DNA from: JBKBKN01 sp046294625
Lineage (GTDB): Bacteria > Bacteroidota > Bacteroidia > M30B66
Length of the DNA: 64,000 nt
Direction: 5' to 3'
NCBI GenBank assembly: GCA_046294625.1
Contig: JBKBKN010000015.1
Coordinates: 27,846-91,845 of the forward strand
In this document: positions 26,272 to 35,061 of the stretch, piece by piece
How the letters are laid out: every line of letters starts with the position of its first letter
Position numbering within the stretch: position 1 is the first letter of the stretch
Program-made: the position numbers and the translations under genes
Notes under the pieces: generated by a model
What the model saw: the letters and a program-made list of their open reading frames with translations, nothing else
What the model was told of the DNA's origin: nothing
The model's database searches: none

Positions 26272-26357
26272 GTCGAAAATTTGGGCGGCAAAGATACGCA
26301 TTCAATATCATTTCCATTTGAAAATATCCTGCTGAGTGATTGGAGAGTAGCATTGAG

Positions 26358-26388
26358 TTTGTACCTAGAACAAAATAGATTAGGTTTG
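26358..26388 (+). promoter_or_regulatory. canonical Bacteroidota promoter of coaX
   Basis: TTTG (26358-26361), 19 nt, TAGGTTTG (26381-26388) is a full match to the phylum's -33/-7 consensus. The ATG at 26400 follows 11 nt later, so the transcript has a very short leader. Confidence 0.75.
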
Positions 26389-26399
26389 CAGCATATTAT

Positions 26400-27143
26400 A
26401 TGAGATTTTTAGTTTTTGATATCGGCAATACGCTTTCCAAGGTGGCTCTTTTTGAAGACGATAGACTTTCCAAGATTTATCGTTTGGAGAATGAAGAGCT
26501 AGAGGATATTGTTTATCAGTTCATGCCACTTGATTTGGATGGAATCATATACAGCACCGTGAAGAAGAACCCTGAAAAGCATATTAGCTTTCTAAAAGAT
26601 TTGGATGTAGAGTTGATTCAGTTTTCTGATAAAATTGACTTGCCATTAAGTATCAAGTACGAAACTCCTAAAACCTTGGGTCTGGATCGACTTGCCAATG
26701 CGGTGGCGGCGGTAACCAATTTCAAGTCCACCCCTTGTTTAGTGATTGATGCCGGCACCTGCATTAAGTATGATTTTGTGAATCAATTTGGTGAATACTA
26801 TGGTGGTTCCATATCGCCAGGCATTAAAATGCGTTATAAAGCTTTGCATAAATTCACAGACGCATTGCCTTCTTTAGATATGGCCGAATCTTATTATTTA
26901 ATCGGGAGAAATACCGAAGAGTCGATACATTCCGGTGTTTTGAATGGTGCGATTGCGGAAGTAAAGGGAATTATTGAACAATATCAAATGGCTCAAAAAG
27001 ACATTAAAGTCATTATCACAGGCGGAGATTATCTGCTTTTTGAAAGAAACCTAAAAATCAGCATCTTTGCCGACCCGAATTTTACGTTAAAGGGTTTGAA
27101 TGAAGCGGCAAAATTTCAATTTACAAGGCATGCAGATCGGTAA
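26400..27143 (+). CDS. coaX: type III pantothenate kinase
   Basis: This 247-residue protein is of the ASKHA kinase fold. Phosphate-binding motifs are DIGNTLSKVALF at residues 7-18 and DAGTCIKYD near 120, and GGSISPGIKMRYKAL is the family hallmark. It phosphorylates pantothenate in the first step of coenzyme A synthesis. Its 3' end overlaps the following outer-membrane protein gene by 14 bp, so the two are translationally linked. Confidence 0.95.
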   Translation: MRFLVFDIGNTLSKVALFEDDRLSKIYRLENEELEDIVYQFMPLDLDGIIYSTVKKNPEKHISFLKDLDVELIQFSDKIDLPLSIKYETPKTLGLDRLANAVAAVTNFKSTPCLVIDAGTCIKYDFVNQFGEYYGGSISPGIKMRYKALHKFTDALPSLDMAESYYLIGRNTEESIHSGVLNGAIAEVKGIIEQYQMAQKDIKVIITGGDYLLFERNLKISIFADPNFTLKGLNEAAKFQFTRHADR

Positions 27144-28569
27144 GTTTCTGTCCATGCTTCTTATACTGTGCAGCCTTGGAAATCTTTGGTCACAAAATTT
27201 AAACAATTCTCCCTATGCTAGATATGGTCTAGGGGACTTGAGTTTCTCTCCATTTCCGCATATGAATGGTTTGGGCATGACGGCTATTGCTTATGCTGAT
27301 TCACACACCGTTAATCCATTGAATCCGGCTTCTCTTATTACCCAGCGTTTCACTGTGCTTGAAATGGGCATGTATGGCTCAAGGACAAATTTTGTGGCAA
27401 ACAACCTGAATACGAATGCCAACAATGCAGGCTTCGGGTATCTTACCCTTGCCTTTGGTATCGTACCCAAGAAATGGAGTACTTCAATAGGTGTGAGACC
27501 ACTTACTTTGGCCGGCTATGAAATCAACTCACGCGAGTTTGCCGGACCCGATATAGGCACAGTGAATTATCTCTACCAAGGTGCCGGTGGTTTCAATGTG
27601 TTACATTTTAACAATGGGTTTAAAGTGGCAAAGAATTTTTATGCTGGCGTTAATACCAATTATAACTTTGGCAATATGCGCTACAGCCGTTCAGTGATTT
27701 TTAGCGATAGCCTCAATGCTCTAAATAGCCGTATCACTGAAGACTATATACTTAGCGATTTTAACTTTGACTTAGGCATTCGTTATGAATTGTTTTTCAA
27801 GCCTGCCAAAATAACCAAGAAAGACAAGGTTTATATTACAAAAGATGATAGCCTTTTTTCCGGAAGAAGAGTGTTGAAGGAGATGGATGGGCAAGAAGAA
27901 AAGTACTATTTAATAAGTAAAACCCGAACACCGAAAAAAGATTCACTTCGCGTATCATTTGGTGCTACTTACACACCATCGATTCGCGCAAGCGCGCGTT
28001 ACACTTATCTGGCCGATAGATTCTTGCGCCAGCCTCCAATTGAAAATGTGGTGGATACTATTTTATTTATTGATGATCAGTCAGGGCGCATTATCATGCC
28101 GGAGATTATTAGCGGTGGGTTGTATATTCGTAGCACTAGCGAAAAGCTCGCTTTATCGCTTAATGCACAATATTTGAATTGGAACAACTTTTCCCGATTT
28201 GGCCAAAGTGATTCATTGAAGAATAATTTACGGTTAAATGTAGGTGTGCAATATATACCGGATGTGAATGCTACCAAGCGCTATGCTTCAAGAATCCGAT
28301 ACAGAGCCGGATTTACCTATTCCGATGGATATCTGAGAATCAATAACACGGACATACAAGAGTACTTTCTCAGTGCTGGTTTAGGCTTACCATTTAGACG
28401 TCAGCGCAATAGCACGGCCACAAAAGTTCCGATAAGTTTGTTAAACGTAGCATTGCAGGCCGGGTATCGTGGCACCACCAGCAATAATTTAATTCAGGAG
28501 AGATTCATCAGACTAAGTTTTGGTCTGTCTATGACTGATGATTGGTTCAACAAGCGCAAATATGATTAA
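27130..28569 (+). CDS. outer-membrane beta-barrel protein
   Basis: The start is set at ATG 27130, which gives a clean signal peptide (MQIGKFLSMLLILCSLGNLWS-Q). An ATG at 27100 is possible but adds a polar lead. The mature N terminus NLNNSPYARYGLGDL and NPLNPASLI are typical of a Bacteroidota barrel family found next to coaX and lptC. The remainder is strand-rich with charged loops. The function is unknown. The operon position suggests envelope biogenesis. It overlaps coaX by 14 bp and lptC by 8 bp. Confidence 0.8.
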   Translation: MQIGKFLSMLLILCSLGNLWSQNLNNSPYARYGLGDLSFSPFPHMNGLGMTAIAYADSHTVNPLNPASLITQRFTVLEMGMYGSRTNFVANNLNTNANNAGFGYLTLAFGIVPKKWSTSIGVRPLTLAGYEINSREFAGPDIGTVNYLYQGAGGFNVLHFNNGFKVAKNFYAGVNTNYNFGNMRYSRSVIFSDSLNALNSRITEDYILSDFNFDLGIRYELFFKPAKITKKDKVYITKDDSLFSGRRVLKEMDGQEEKYYLISKTRTPKKDSLRVSFGATYTPSIRASARYTYLADRFLRQPPIENVVDTILFIDDQSGRIIMPEIISGGLYIRSTSEKLALSLNAQYLNWNNFSRFGQSDSLKNNLRLNVGVQYIPDVNATKRYASRIRYRAGFTYSDGYLRINNTDIQEYFLSAGLGLPFRRQRNSTATKVPISLLNVALQAGYRGTTSNNLIQERFIRLSFGLSMTDDWFNKRKYD

Positions 28570-29110
28570 GCTAAGGCCATTTATCATGGTTGGCATTCTG
28601 GCCTGCAGTTTTTTCTTTTCATGCAGCAACGATCCCTTGCATGTGGAATCACTCACCAGAGAAGAACACTTTCCGGTTTCCACCACCCACAATGTGGAGA
28701 TGATATATAGCGACAGTGGAATGACCCGAGCCATCATCAAAGCACCGCTTCGTGAGACTTATATTCGCGATTCGCAATATGTTGAATTCAAGCAGGGAAT
28801 CGATGTGCAGTTTTTTGATCCTAATCAAGAGCCAGAATCGAGACTAACGGCAAACTACGCTATTTCCTACACAGAACGCGATGTAATGGAAGCGAGAAAT
28901 GAAGTTGTATTGGTCAATGAAAAGGGGGAGCAGTTAAACACCGAGCACCTGATTTGGGATCAGAGAGCAAACCGAATCTATTCCGATGTGTTTGTAAAAA
29001 TTACCACCACTGAACAGGTTATCTTTGGTGATGGCTTTGAATCCAATCAGGATTTCTCAAAATACAAAATATTGAAAGTTAAAGGCATAATCAATGTGAA
29101 CGATGAATAA
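28562..29110 (+). CDS. lptC: LPS export periplasmic protein LptC
   Basis: With start ATG 28562 the product is a 182-residue lipoprotein-like protein: hydrophobic leader, then a lipobox-like FFFSC at about residues 17-21. The body (MTRAIIKAPLRETYIRD, LTANYAISYTERDVMEARNEVVLVNEKGEQLNTEHLIWDQ) is the beta-jellyroll of LptC. It passes lipopolysaccharide from LptB2FG to LptA in the periplasm. The start overlaps the end of the preceding barrel gene. A longer form beginning at 28538 lies inside that gene and is less likely. Confidence 0.9.
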   Translation: MIKLRPFIMVGILACSFFFSCSNDPLHVESLTREEHFPVSTTHNVEMIYSDSGMTRAIIKAPLRETYIRDSQYVEFKQGIDVQFFDPNQEPESRLTANYAISYTERDVMEARNEVVLVNEKGEQLNTEHLIWDQRANRIYSDVFVKITTTEQVIFGDGFESNQDFSKYKILKVKGIINVNDE

Positions 29111-29300
29111 TTACAAAGTCTTACTTTTTCTTGAGCGATTTTGGCTCATGGTTTTCATAGTGGGAACTCTGGCTGCTATTTGGTTCTATGTCGATGTAGG
29201 ATTCGATCAAGCTAAGTTTCCAATATTTGTGGCTTTTGTTGCGTTCATCTTATATATCCTTCGCCGCTATCAGCGAAAAAGACAATATCCCGGGAAGTAG
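29103..29300 (+). CDS. small two-segment membrane protein
   Basis: This 65-residue protein has two hydrophobic segments (about 8-30 and 38-55) and a strongly basic tail (RRYQRKRQYPGK). The ATG overlaps the lptC stop by 8 bp, so it is translationally coupled to lptC. I do not recognise the family. A role with LptC or the membrane is only inferred from position. Confidence 0.65.
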   Translation: MNNYKVLLFLERFWLMVFIVGTLAAIWFYVDVGFDQAKFPIFVAFVAFILYILRRYQRKRQYPGK

Positions 29301-29520
29301 CCAACGAATATAAATGCATCGCATTAGGAAAATTATAATCCAAGCCCCCCAATTCTGTTAATTATTTTTGGTCTAGTAACCTATTTATTGCAGATGCAAT
29401 CCGCTTCATTTCGACCCCAATTGTCATCTATTAAGTAGATTATTTTAAAACTGTTGATATAACGAATCAAGAAAAATAGTAGCTTTACCTAACCTAACCT
29501 AAACGCTAACTATCCTTGGA

Positions 29521-30246
29521 ATGAAGTTTCAGCCTGTTTTGCTTTTCGTTGTAGTGAGTTTGCTGACTTCCTGCACACCGATATTCTATCAACCCAACAG
29601 TCTCAACATTCCATTGATAAGCGAAGAAGAAGAGCATCGCTTTAGCGCCAACTACATCACAAGCGAAGCTAATGGTTTTGAGATGCATTATGCCGGAACA
29701 ATCGGTCCCTCAATGGCTTTGATGCTCAATGGAATGTATGTGTCAAAACCCGTAGAAAGTGAATATTCAGGCTATGGAAATTTGCTGGAAGGTGGATTAG
29801 GGTTTTACCATCCAATGGGGAAGCACTGGAGTTTTAACCTTTTCGGAGGAGGAGGCCTTGGCAGAGCAGAACTTAGGAGTAAGAATTTCAATCAGGCCAT
29901 GTTTGGCTACCAGCGATATTTTGCGCAGCCTTCCATCGGAATCCGGAAAGAAAGATTTGAAGTTGGTTTTGCGTTGAGGGTTTGTGGACTTATTTTTAAT
30001 ATTGAAAACATGAGCTTGACCAATCAGGAAGCAAGGGCAGCCTTGATTGAATTTTCACGAAAAACCGTTTTGTTGGTCGAGCCTGGTATCGTTTTTCGTT
30101 ATGGATTTGAAAATGTGAAATTGCAGCTCGCCTTCAACGATGTGCGGTGGTTGAACAAGATTGAATTTACCAATGATTTTACACAGTATTTTCAGACAAG
30201 CGCATCGATTGGAATTATATTAAGATTTGGCCGCGCAACCATGTGA
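29521..30246 (+). CDS. lipoprotein with predicted beta-barrel fold
   Basis: This 241-residue protein has a lipoprotein leader with lipobox LLTSC at about residues 14-18. The remaining sequence is rich in amphipathic strands (GYGNLLEGGLGFYHPMG, WSFNLFGGGGLGRAEL), like small Bacteroidota outer-membrane proteins. No known family was recognised. A distant similarity in design to the gene at 54521 is visible (lipobox then strands), but I could not align the two. A TAGCTTTA (29480-29487) may be its -7 box. Confidence 0.6.
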   Translation: MKFQPVLLFVVVSLLTSCTPIFYQPNSLNIPLISEEEEHRFSANYITSEANGFEMHYAGTIGPSMALMLNGMYVSKPVESEYSGYGNLLEGGLGFYHPMGKHWSFNLFGGGGLGRAELRSKNFNQAMFGYQRYFAQPSIGIRKERFEVGFALRVCGLIFNIENMSLTNQEARAALIEFSRKTVLLVEPGIVFRYGFENVKLQLAFNDVRWLNKIEFTNDFTQYFQTSASIGIILRFGRATM

Positions 30247-30270
30247 AGCGAATAAGCTTAATTTTGGCCA

Positions 30271-31623
30271 ATGCTTACTCTGGTTTTTTCAGCTGTCTCG
30301 CTCATCTTTGCAATTTTCTTGCTTCTCACGAAGTGGACCTTTTTCAAGCTTGAGGCGATCAGACCCAGAAGTATTTATTTAGCTTTCATACTTAAATTTA
30401 TTAGTGGATGTGTACTAGTTTGGATTTATACCTATGTGCATACCGACCGATCTACAGCCGACATATACAAATTTATGGACGATGCGGCCGTGCTGCATGA
30501 AATCAGAGTAGAGCATCCGCAGGTTTTTTGGCAGCTGTTAACGGGTGTATATCAAGATGAATCTCAGTTTGAAACCTATCTCTACAAAACCGGAAATTGG
30601 AACACGCAAGACATTAACTGGCTCAACTACGCGCAAATCAAGGATTACAATCCGTTTAATTCAAATCGTTTTATCACACGGGTAAATGCTTTACTTTGGT
30701 TTGTCACACAGGGCAACATTTACCTGCATGTGTTGGTTTTCAGCTTTTTCGGATTTTGTGGATTGATAGCCTATTACAAATTAATTGCCCAAAGGCTTAA
30801 CCATCAGCAATCCAAACAATTGCTTTTTCTCGTACTTTTTCTACTTCCGGGTTTGTTGCTATGGTGCTCAGCGCCTTTAAAAGACACCTTGGTAATTTTG
30901 TTTACCGGCGTTTTTTTTAGAACATGGTTTCAAAGTAAATCATCTGCATGGATGCGTGTCCCCAGCTTATTGGTCTTGTTCGCCCTTATTCTGCTATTGA
31001 AGTATTATATAGCGGCAGCAATCCTGCTTTTTTCGGGAATGTATCTGATTTTACAAATTAGTAAGTTAAAACAGATGAATTTCGGACTGCTGTTGATCTT
31101 AATTATTGGACTAGGAATCGGTATAAATCAAATTGCCTATCAATTTGGATTCATGCCCGATGTATTTAGTTTTCTTGCGGAGAAAAGGATAGAGTCGTTA
31201 AAAAATGCTGCCTTTGCCGATGCGCGATCCTATTTGTTTCAATTGCCAGCTGCTGGTTTTTTAGGTATGTTAACAGCCATGCTGTCTGCTCCTGTCAATG
31301 CTTTGTTTTTGCCTCTGTATCCGGCAAATTCTTTTTCACCATTGATGCTCATCCAAATCCTTGAAAACTGGGTGATACTCATAGTAATTATTTGGCTAAT
31401 CATTCATCGGAACAAAAGCACAGTTTCCACAGCGATATTCAGATCATGGTTGATCTATGTTTTCGCGCTTGCTCTCATCATTGGATTTACTAGCCCTTTG
31501 GCAGGTAACTTGCTTCGATATAAAACGGCATTCATGCCTGTATTAATAGGTTTGATTTTCATAGGTACACACGAACAAAAACTCATTGATTTGAAAATTT
31601 ATCGGTTTTTGGCTAAGCTTTGA
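30271..31623 (+). CDS. polytopic membrane protein, unknown
   Basis: This 450-residue protein has about ten membrane segments, with a soluble loop of about 90 residues between segments 2 and 3 (residues about 52-140, including ADIYKFMDDAAVLHEI and NWNTQDINWLNYAQ). The topology, with APLKDTLVILFTG in a mid-protein helix, resembles membrane proteins of polysaccharide assembly such as EpsG or Wzy types. No motif is diagnostic. It starts 24 bp after the preceding lipoprotein gene. Confidence 0.6.
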   Translation: MLTLVFSAVSLIFAIFLLLTKWTFFKLEAIRPRSIYLAFILKFISGCVLVWIYTYVHTDRSTADIYKFMDDAAVLHEIRVEHPQVFWQLLTGVYQDESQFETYLYKTGNWNTQDINWLNYAQIKDYNPFNSNRFITRVNALLWFVTQGNIYLHVLVFSFFGFCGLIAYYKLIAQRLNHQQSKQLLFLVLFLLPGLLLWCSAPLKDTLVILFTGVFFRTWFQSKSSAWMRVPSLLVLFALILLLKYYIAAAILLFSGMYLILQISKLKQMNFGLLLILIIGLGIGINQIAYQFGFMPDVFSFLAEKRIESLKNAAFADARSYLFQLPAAGFLGMLTAMLSAPVNALFLPLYPANSFSPLMLIQILENWVILIVIIWLIIHRNKSTVSTAIFRSWLIYVFALALIIGFTSPLAGNLLRYKTAFMPVLIGLIFIGTHEQKLIDLKIYRFLAKL

Positions 31624-31773
31624 AAATTGCTCTTGTTGGCTCTCCTTCAAAGATTGTGGTGATATTGTGGTCATACATTGACAATATTTGAATCGTTTTG
31701 AGCTTGATATTGGATTAGAATTTTGGTCTTACATTGGATATCGGGTCGATGCATTAAGTATTAAATTTGAAAT

Positions 31774-31781
31774 TAATTTTG
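31774..31781 (+). promoter_or_regulatory. -7 box for the T9SS cargo gene
   Basis: TAATTTTG matches TAnnTTTG, 20 nt before the ATG at 31802. No well-spaced TTTG is evident upstream. Confidence 0.45.
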
Positions 31782-31801
31782 CATTACAAATCAGATAAAA
31801 C

Positions 31802-33721
31802 ATGAGAAAGACTTACTTCTTCTTTGCTTCATTGTTTGTTGCAACAACAGTAATGGCCCAGACAAACAAGGAAGTGCTCCGTAGCATACCCCAAGCGGAA
31901 CCAAAATTTAACCGGGAAAAAGCCGAATTTGCACCCGAAAAGTATGATTTCATTCAGAAGTCCAGAAACAGTGGAGATACTATTCCGGGCATGTACTGGG
32001 ATTTTGCAGGTGGATTTCCAGCCGATTGGACCAGAGCCGATAATTCACAGGGACAGATTGGTGGTTGGAATCACACAACACAAGCTCCGCAAGGTCAGTT
32101 CAGTACCAATATCGGAAGGCTTAACTCCACTACTCGCGACAATGGATACATGATCCTGGATGGAGACTTTAACAATCCGGGCAACCCGCCATCAGAAGTT
32201 CGTATGAATGCATGGATGCAAACTCCTGTATTGGATTTGACAGATTACATCGATGTGAAATTACATTTTCAATATGCTTTTCGTTTTTGCTGCAATGCCG
32301 GAGATGTTCGCATGGAGGTGCAAATTAGCACAGACGGTGGTACTACTTTCCCAAATATTATCGATTTCAGAGAAGGAATTCAGGTGAATATTGCCTCAGC
32401 CAATGCCATCAATCGTAATTTTAATATTACAAATATTGTGAGCGGGCAATCGCAAGTGGTGATACGGTTTTTCGTGACCGGTGCCAGTCACTATTACTGG
32501 ATGGTTGATGATGTAGCCGTAACCCAGTCTGCCGACAATGACTTGGTGCTTCAGCGCAGATTTGTAGATTTTTTATTCGAAGACGGCGGTTATTTCACAC
32601 AAATGCCATTTTCGCAAGCCGATCAAATTACTTTCCGTGGGCGTGTTTTTAATAATGGTGCAAATGCGCAGAGCGGAACTAAGCTAAACGTTACCGTTAA
32701 TCGCGGCGCTCAGACTTTGTATGATCACACTTCAGCAACAGTTAATCTGAATAAACTTGACACCACAATACTTGATGTAACTCAGACTTACACTCCTGAT
32801 GCCAAAGGCACTTACACTGTAAATTTTACTGCGAGTAGCTCAGAGCAGGATCAAATACCTGCCGACAATACACTTTCAGCAAGCTTTATTATCGGCGATA
32901 CTATTTTTGCCCGTGATGACGGCGTTTTAACCGGCTTGTCAAGATACTCTACTAACTTTTATGTTGGAGGTGATGTAGATGGTTCTATTGCATCAACCAT
33001 TTATGATTGCCCCAAACCGGGTCGTATCAAATCTATGTCGGTCTATATATTAAATGATGCCAATTCAATTGGTACATCATTTAAAGCTGTGGTTTTTCCG
33101 GTGCTTTCCACAGGCATCCCAAGCAATCCGATTTTAGAATCTGATTTAGTGGATATTGATACTGAAGCTGATATGAACAAATGGCATCATGTTCCATTCA
33201 TTACCGATGGTGTGGTCGATATTATTCCTGACGATGGTCAGTCTTATTTAGTCGGCATTCAGGTTTTTGGTGTAGGACCGAGCAATGGCAACAGGTTGAT
33301 AGTGATTGGTGCAGATAGAAGGACACAACAACCGCTGCGCACTACTTATGTGTTTGTAGCAGGTACGTCGCAATGGGGCTTTACGGAAAATGGTCAACCC
33401 TTGATTAGACTAAATCTTGAAGATCCTGAAACGATTGGGTTTAATGAATTGAGTAATGCGCAAGTGCTTCTGGGACAAAACATCCCCAATCCAGCACAAA
33501 ATAGCTCAACGATTTATTACACGCTTTCAGATTTCACGTCTGCAAATTTGGAAATTAGAGATATTTCCGGCAAGCTGATTGCCAATCATGCTTTGGGAAG
33601 TAAGGCTGCAGGTAAGCATGAGTTTATTTTAGACACGAGCAATTTCCACAACGGCGTTTATTTCTACACCCTTCAAACGCGCTATGGTCAACAGACGCGT
33701 CGAATGATCATTTCAAAATAA
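31802..33721 (+). CDS. secreted protein with T9SS type A sorting domain
   Basis: The protein has 639 residues. The signal peptide is MRKTYFFFASLFVATTVMA-Q. Residues about 60-245 look like a choice-of-anchor J / jelly-roll module (PGMYWDFAGGFPADWTRADN, WMQTPVLDLTDY, VRMEVQISTDGGTTF). A beta-rich CARDB-like stretch and a second beta-sandwich follow. The last 80 residues are a type A sorting domain (NIPNPAQNSSTIYY, LEIRDISGKLI, NGVYFYTLQT). The signal is removed in the T9SS and the cargo is released or attached to the cell surface. No catalytic motif was recognised, so an adhesive or structural role is a guess. Confidence 0.88.
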   Translation: MRKTYFFFASLFVATTVMAQTNKEVLRSIPQAEPKFNREKAEFAPEKYDFIQKSRNSGDTIPGMYWDFAGGFPADWTRADNSQGQIGGWNHTTQAPQGQFSTNIGRLNSTTRDNGYMILDGDFNNPGNPPSEVRMNAWMQTPVLDLTDYIDVKLHFQYAFRFCCNAGDVRMEVQISTDGGTTFPNIIDFREGIQVNIASANAINRNFNITNIVSGQSQVVIRFFVTGASHYYWMVDDVAVTQSADNDLVLQRRFVDFLFEDGGYFTQMPFSQADQITFRGRVFNNGANAQSGTKLNVTVNRGAQTLYDHTSATVNLNKLDTTILDVTQTYTPDAKGTYTVNFTASSSEQDQIPADNTLSASFIIGDTIFARDDGVLTGLSRYSTNFYVGGDVDGSIASTIYDCPKPGRIKSMSVYILNDANSIGTSFKAVVFPVLSTGIPSNPILESDLVDIDTEADMNKWHHVPFITDGVVDIIPDDGQSYLVGIQVFGVGPSNGNRLIVIGADRRTQQPLRTTYVFVAGTSQWGFTENGQPLIRLNLEDPETIGFNELSNAQVLLGQNIPNPAQNSSTIYYTLSDFTSANLEIRDISGKLIANHALGSKAAGKHEFILDTSNFHNGVYFYTLQTRYGQQTRRMIISK

Positions 33722-33742
33722 TTTTGTTTTCAGTTTTAAGAC

Positions 33743-33768
33743 AGGTCGCTTTAGGGCGACCTTTTTTT
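33743..33768 (+). terminator. terminator after the T9SS cargo gene
   Basis: AGGTCGC (33743-33749) pairs with GCGACCT (33756-33762), and a run of seven T residues follows. Confidence 0.92.
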
Positions 33769-33846
33769 ATTATTTTTAATTGAGGTCTGCGCTTATATGC
33801 ACATTAATTTTTATGACAGACCAAAGCTTAGATTCAAAATATTTAT

Positions 33847-33854
33847 TACTTTTG
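33847..33854 (+). promoter_or_regulatory. -7 box for the rpsF operon
   Basis: TACTTTTG matches TAnnTTTG, 32 nt before the rpsF ATG. A matching -33 element is not clear. Confidence 0.45.
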
Positions 33855-33886
33855 CCGTCCCAAAATAAAACTTAATTATTAACAAA

Positions 33887-34243
33887 ATGCAAAAGACGTA
33901 CGAAACCGTTTTCATTATGACTCCCGTTTTGTCTGATGATCAGATGAAGGAAGCGGTCGGTAAGTTTAAAGCCATGCTCACCGAAAATGGCGCAAACATA
34001 GTTCATGAAGAGAACTGGGGCTTGCGCAAACTGGCTTATCCTATTCAAAAGAAAACTACGGGTTTTTATCACTTGTTTGAGTACACTGCGCCGCCGGAGC
34101 TCATTTCCAATCTGGAGCTGCTTTTCAAGCGTGATGAGCGAATTATTCGCTTCCTTACCGTGGCACTTGATAAGCATGCAATTGCTTACAATCAAAAGAA
34201 AAGAAATAAGGCAGCTGCGCCAAAATTAACCGAACAAGCTTAA
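33887..34243 (+). CDS. rpsF: 30S ribosomal protein S6
   Basis: This 118-residue protein matches S6, with YETVFIMTPVLSDDQ at the N terminus and NWGLRKLAYPIQKKTTGFYHLFEY in the middle. S6 pairs with S18 on the platform of the small subunit. It is the first gene of a compact rpsF-rpsR-rplI operon. Confidence 0.98.
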   Translation: MQKTYETVFIMTPVLSDDQMKEAVGKFKAMLTENGANIVHEENWGLRKLAYPIQKKTTGFYHLFEYTAPPELISNLELLFKRDERIIRFLTVALDKHAIAYNQKKRNKAAAPKLTEQA

Positions 34244-34255
34244 TAATTAGAAACT

Positions 34256-34531
34256 ATGTCAGAAACTGCAAATACATCAGAAATCAGATACTTAACCCCT
34301 ACCACTGTAGAAGTTAAGAAAAAGAAATACTGCCGTTTTAAGAAAAGCGGAATCAAGTACATTGATTATAAGGATGCAGACTTCTTATTGAAGTTTGTAA
34401 ATGAGCAAGGCAAAGTGTTGCCACGCCGCATCACCGGTACTTCTTTGAAGTATCAAAGAAAAGTTGCACAAGCTGTTAAGCGTGCACGCCACTTGGCGCT
34501 CATGCCATATGTTGCTGATATGTTAAAATAA
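34256..34531 (+). CDS. rpsR: 30S ribosomal protein S18
   Basis: This 91-residue protein carries the conserved core YIDYKDADFLLKFVNEQGKVLPRRITG and YQRKVAQAVKRARHLALMPY. It begins 12 bp after rpsF. The usual ssb gene is absent between rpsF and rpsR, as in many Bacteroidota. Confidence 0.98.
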   Translation: MSETANTSEIRYLTPTTVEVKKKKYCRFKKSGIKYIDYKDADFLLKFVNEQGKVLPRRITGTSLKYQRKVAQAVKRARHLALMPYVADMLK

Positions 34532-34536
34532 GGAGG
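34531..34536 (+). promoter_or_regulatory. strong Shine-Dalgarno for rplI
   Basis: AGGAGG overlaps the last base of the rpsR stop codon and sits nine bases before the rplI ATG. Most genes in this window lack any such motif, as expected for Bacteroidota, so this one stands out. Confidence 0.75.
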
Positions 34537-34545
34537 AAATAAGCA

Positions 34546-34992
34546 ATGGAAATCATTTTAAAACAAGACATCAAGAATCTCGGCCTTAAGGATGAAATCG
34601 TTAAGGTGCGCGATGGTTATGGTAGAAACTTTCTTATTCCTCAAGGCATGGCAATTGTTGCCAACGCGTCGAACAGAAAGATGCATGAAGAAACACTTCG
34701 TCAGCGAGCGCACAAAGAAGAAAAGCTCATCAACGATGCGAAAGCTGCTGTTGAGAAATTGACCACAGTTAAAATATCTGTTGGTGCTAAAGCAGGAGAA
34801 TCAGGAAAGATCTTTGGTTCTGTTACAGCCATTCAGTTAGCAGAAGGTTTGAAAAAAGTCGGATTTGATATTGATCGTAAAAACATTACGTTAAACGAAG
34901 AGCATATCAAATCGCTTGGTACTTACACAGCTAAAGTTAGAATCTACAAAAATATCGAAGCTGAATTTAGTTTTGATGTTGTAGAAGAGTAA
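34546..34992 (+). CDS. rplI: 50S ribosomal protein L9
   Basis: This 148-residue protein has the N-terminal 23S rRNA-binding domain (IKNLGLKDEIVKVRDGYGRNFLIPQGMA), the connecting helix and the C-terminal domain (SGKIFGSVTAIQLAEGL). It is the last gene of the operon, preceded by a clear AGGAGG and followed by a strong terminator shared with mutS. Confidence 0.98.
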   Translation: MEIILKQDIKNLGLKDEIVKVRDGYGRNFLIPQGMAIVANASNRKMHEETLRQRAHKEEKLINDAKAAVEKLTTVKISVGAKAGESGKIFGSVTAIQLAEGLKKVGFDIDRKNITLNEEHIKSLGTYTAKVRIYKNIEAEFSFDVVEE

Positions 34993-35014
34993 TCACTTCA
35001 GCTCAATAAATTTT

Positions 35015-35046
35015 AAAAACCCCGCCTAAAGCGGGGTTTTTCTTTT
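35015..35046. terminator. bidirectional terminator between rplI and mutS
   Basis: AAAAACCCCGC (35015-35025) pairs with GCGGGGTTTTT (35031-35041) around CTAAA. T tracts lie on both strands, so it serves rplI on the plus and mutS on the minus strand. Confidence 0.93.
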
Positions 35047-35061
35047 ACCTTAAGCCTTGTC

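Noticed and set aside
26272..26301. Upstream start for prfA at 26301
   Set aside because: It adds ten residues not seen in RF1. ATG 26271 gives the normal N terminus.
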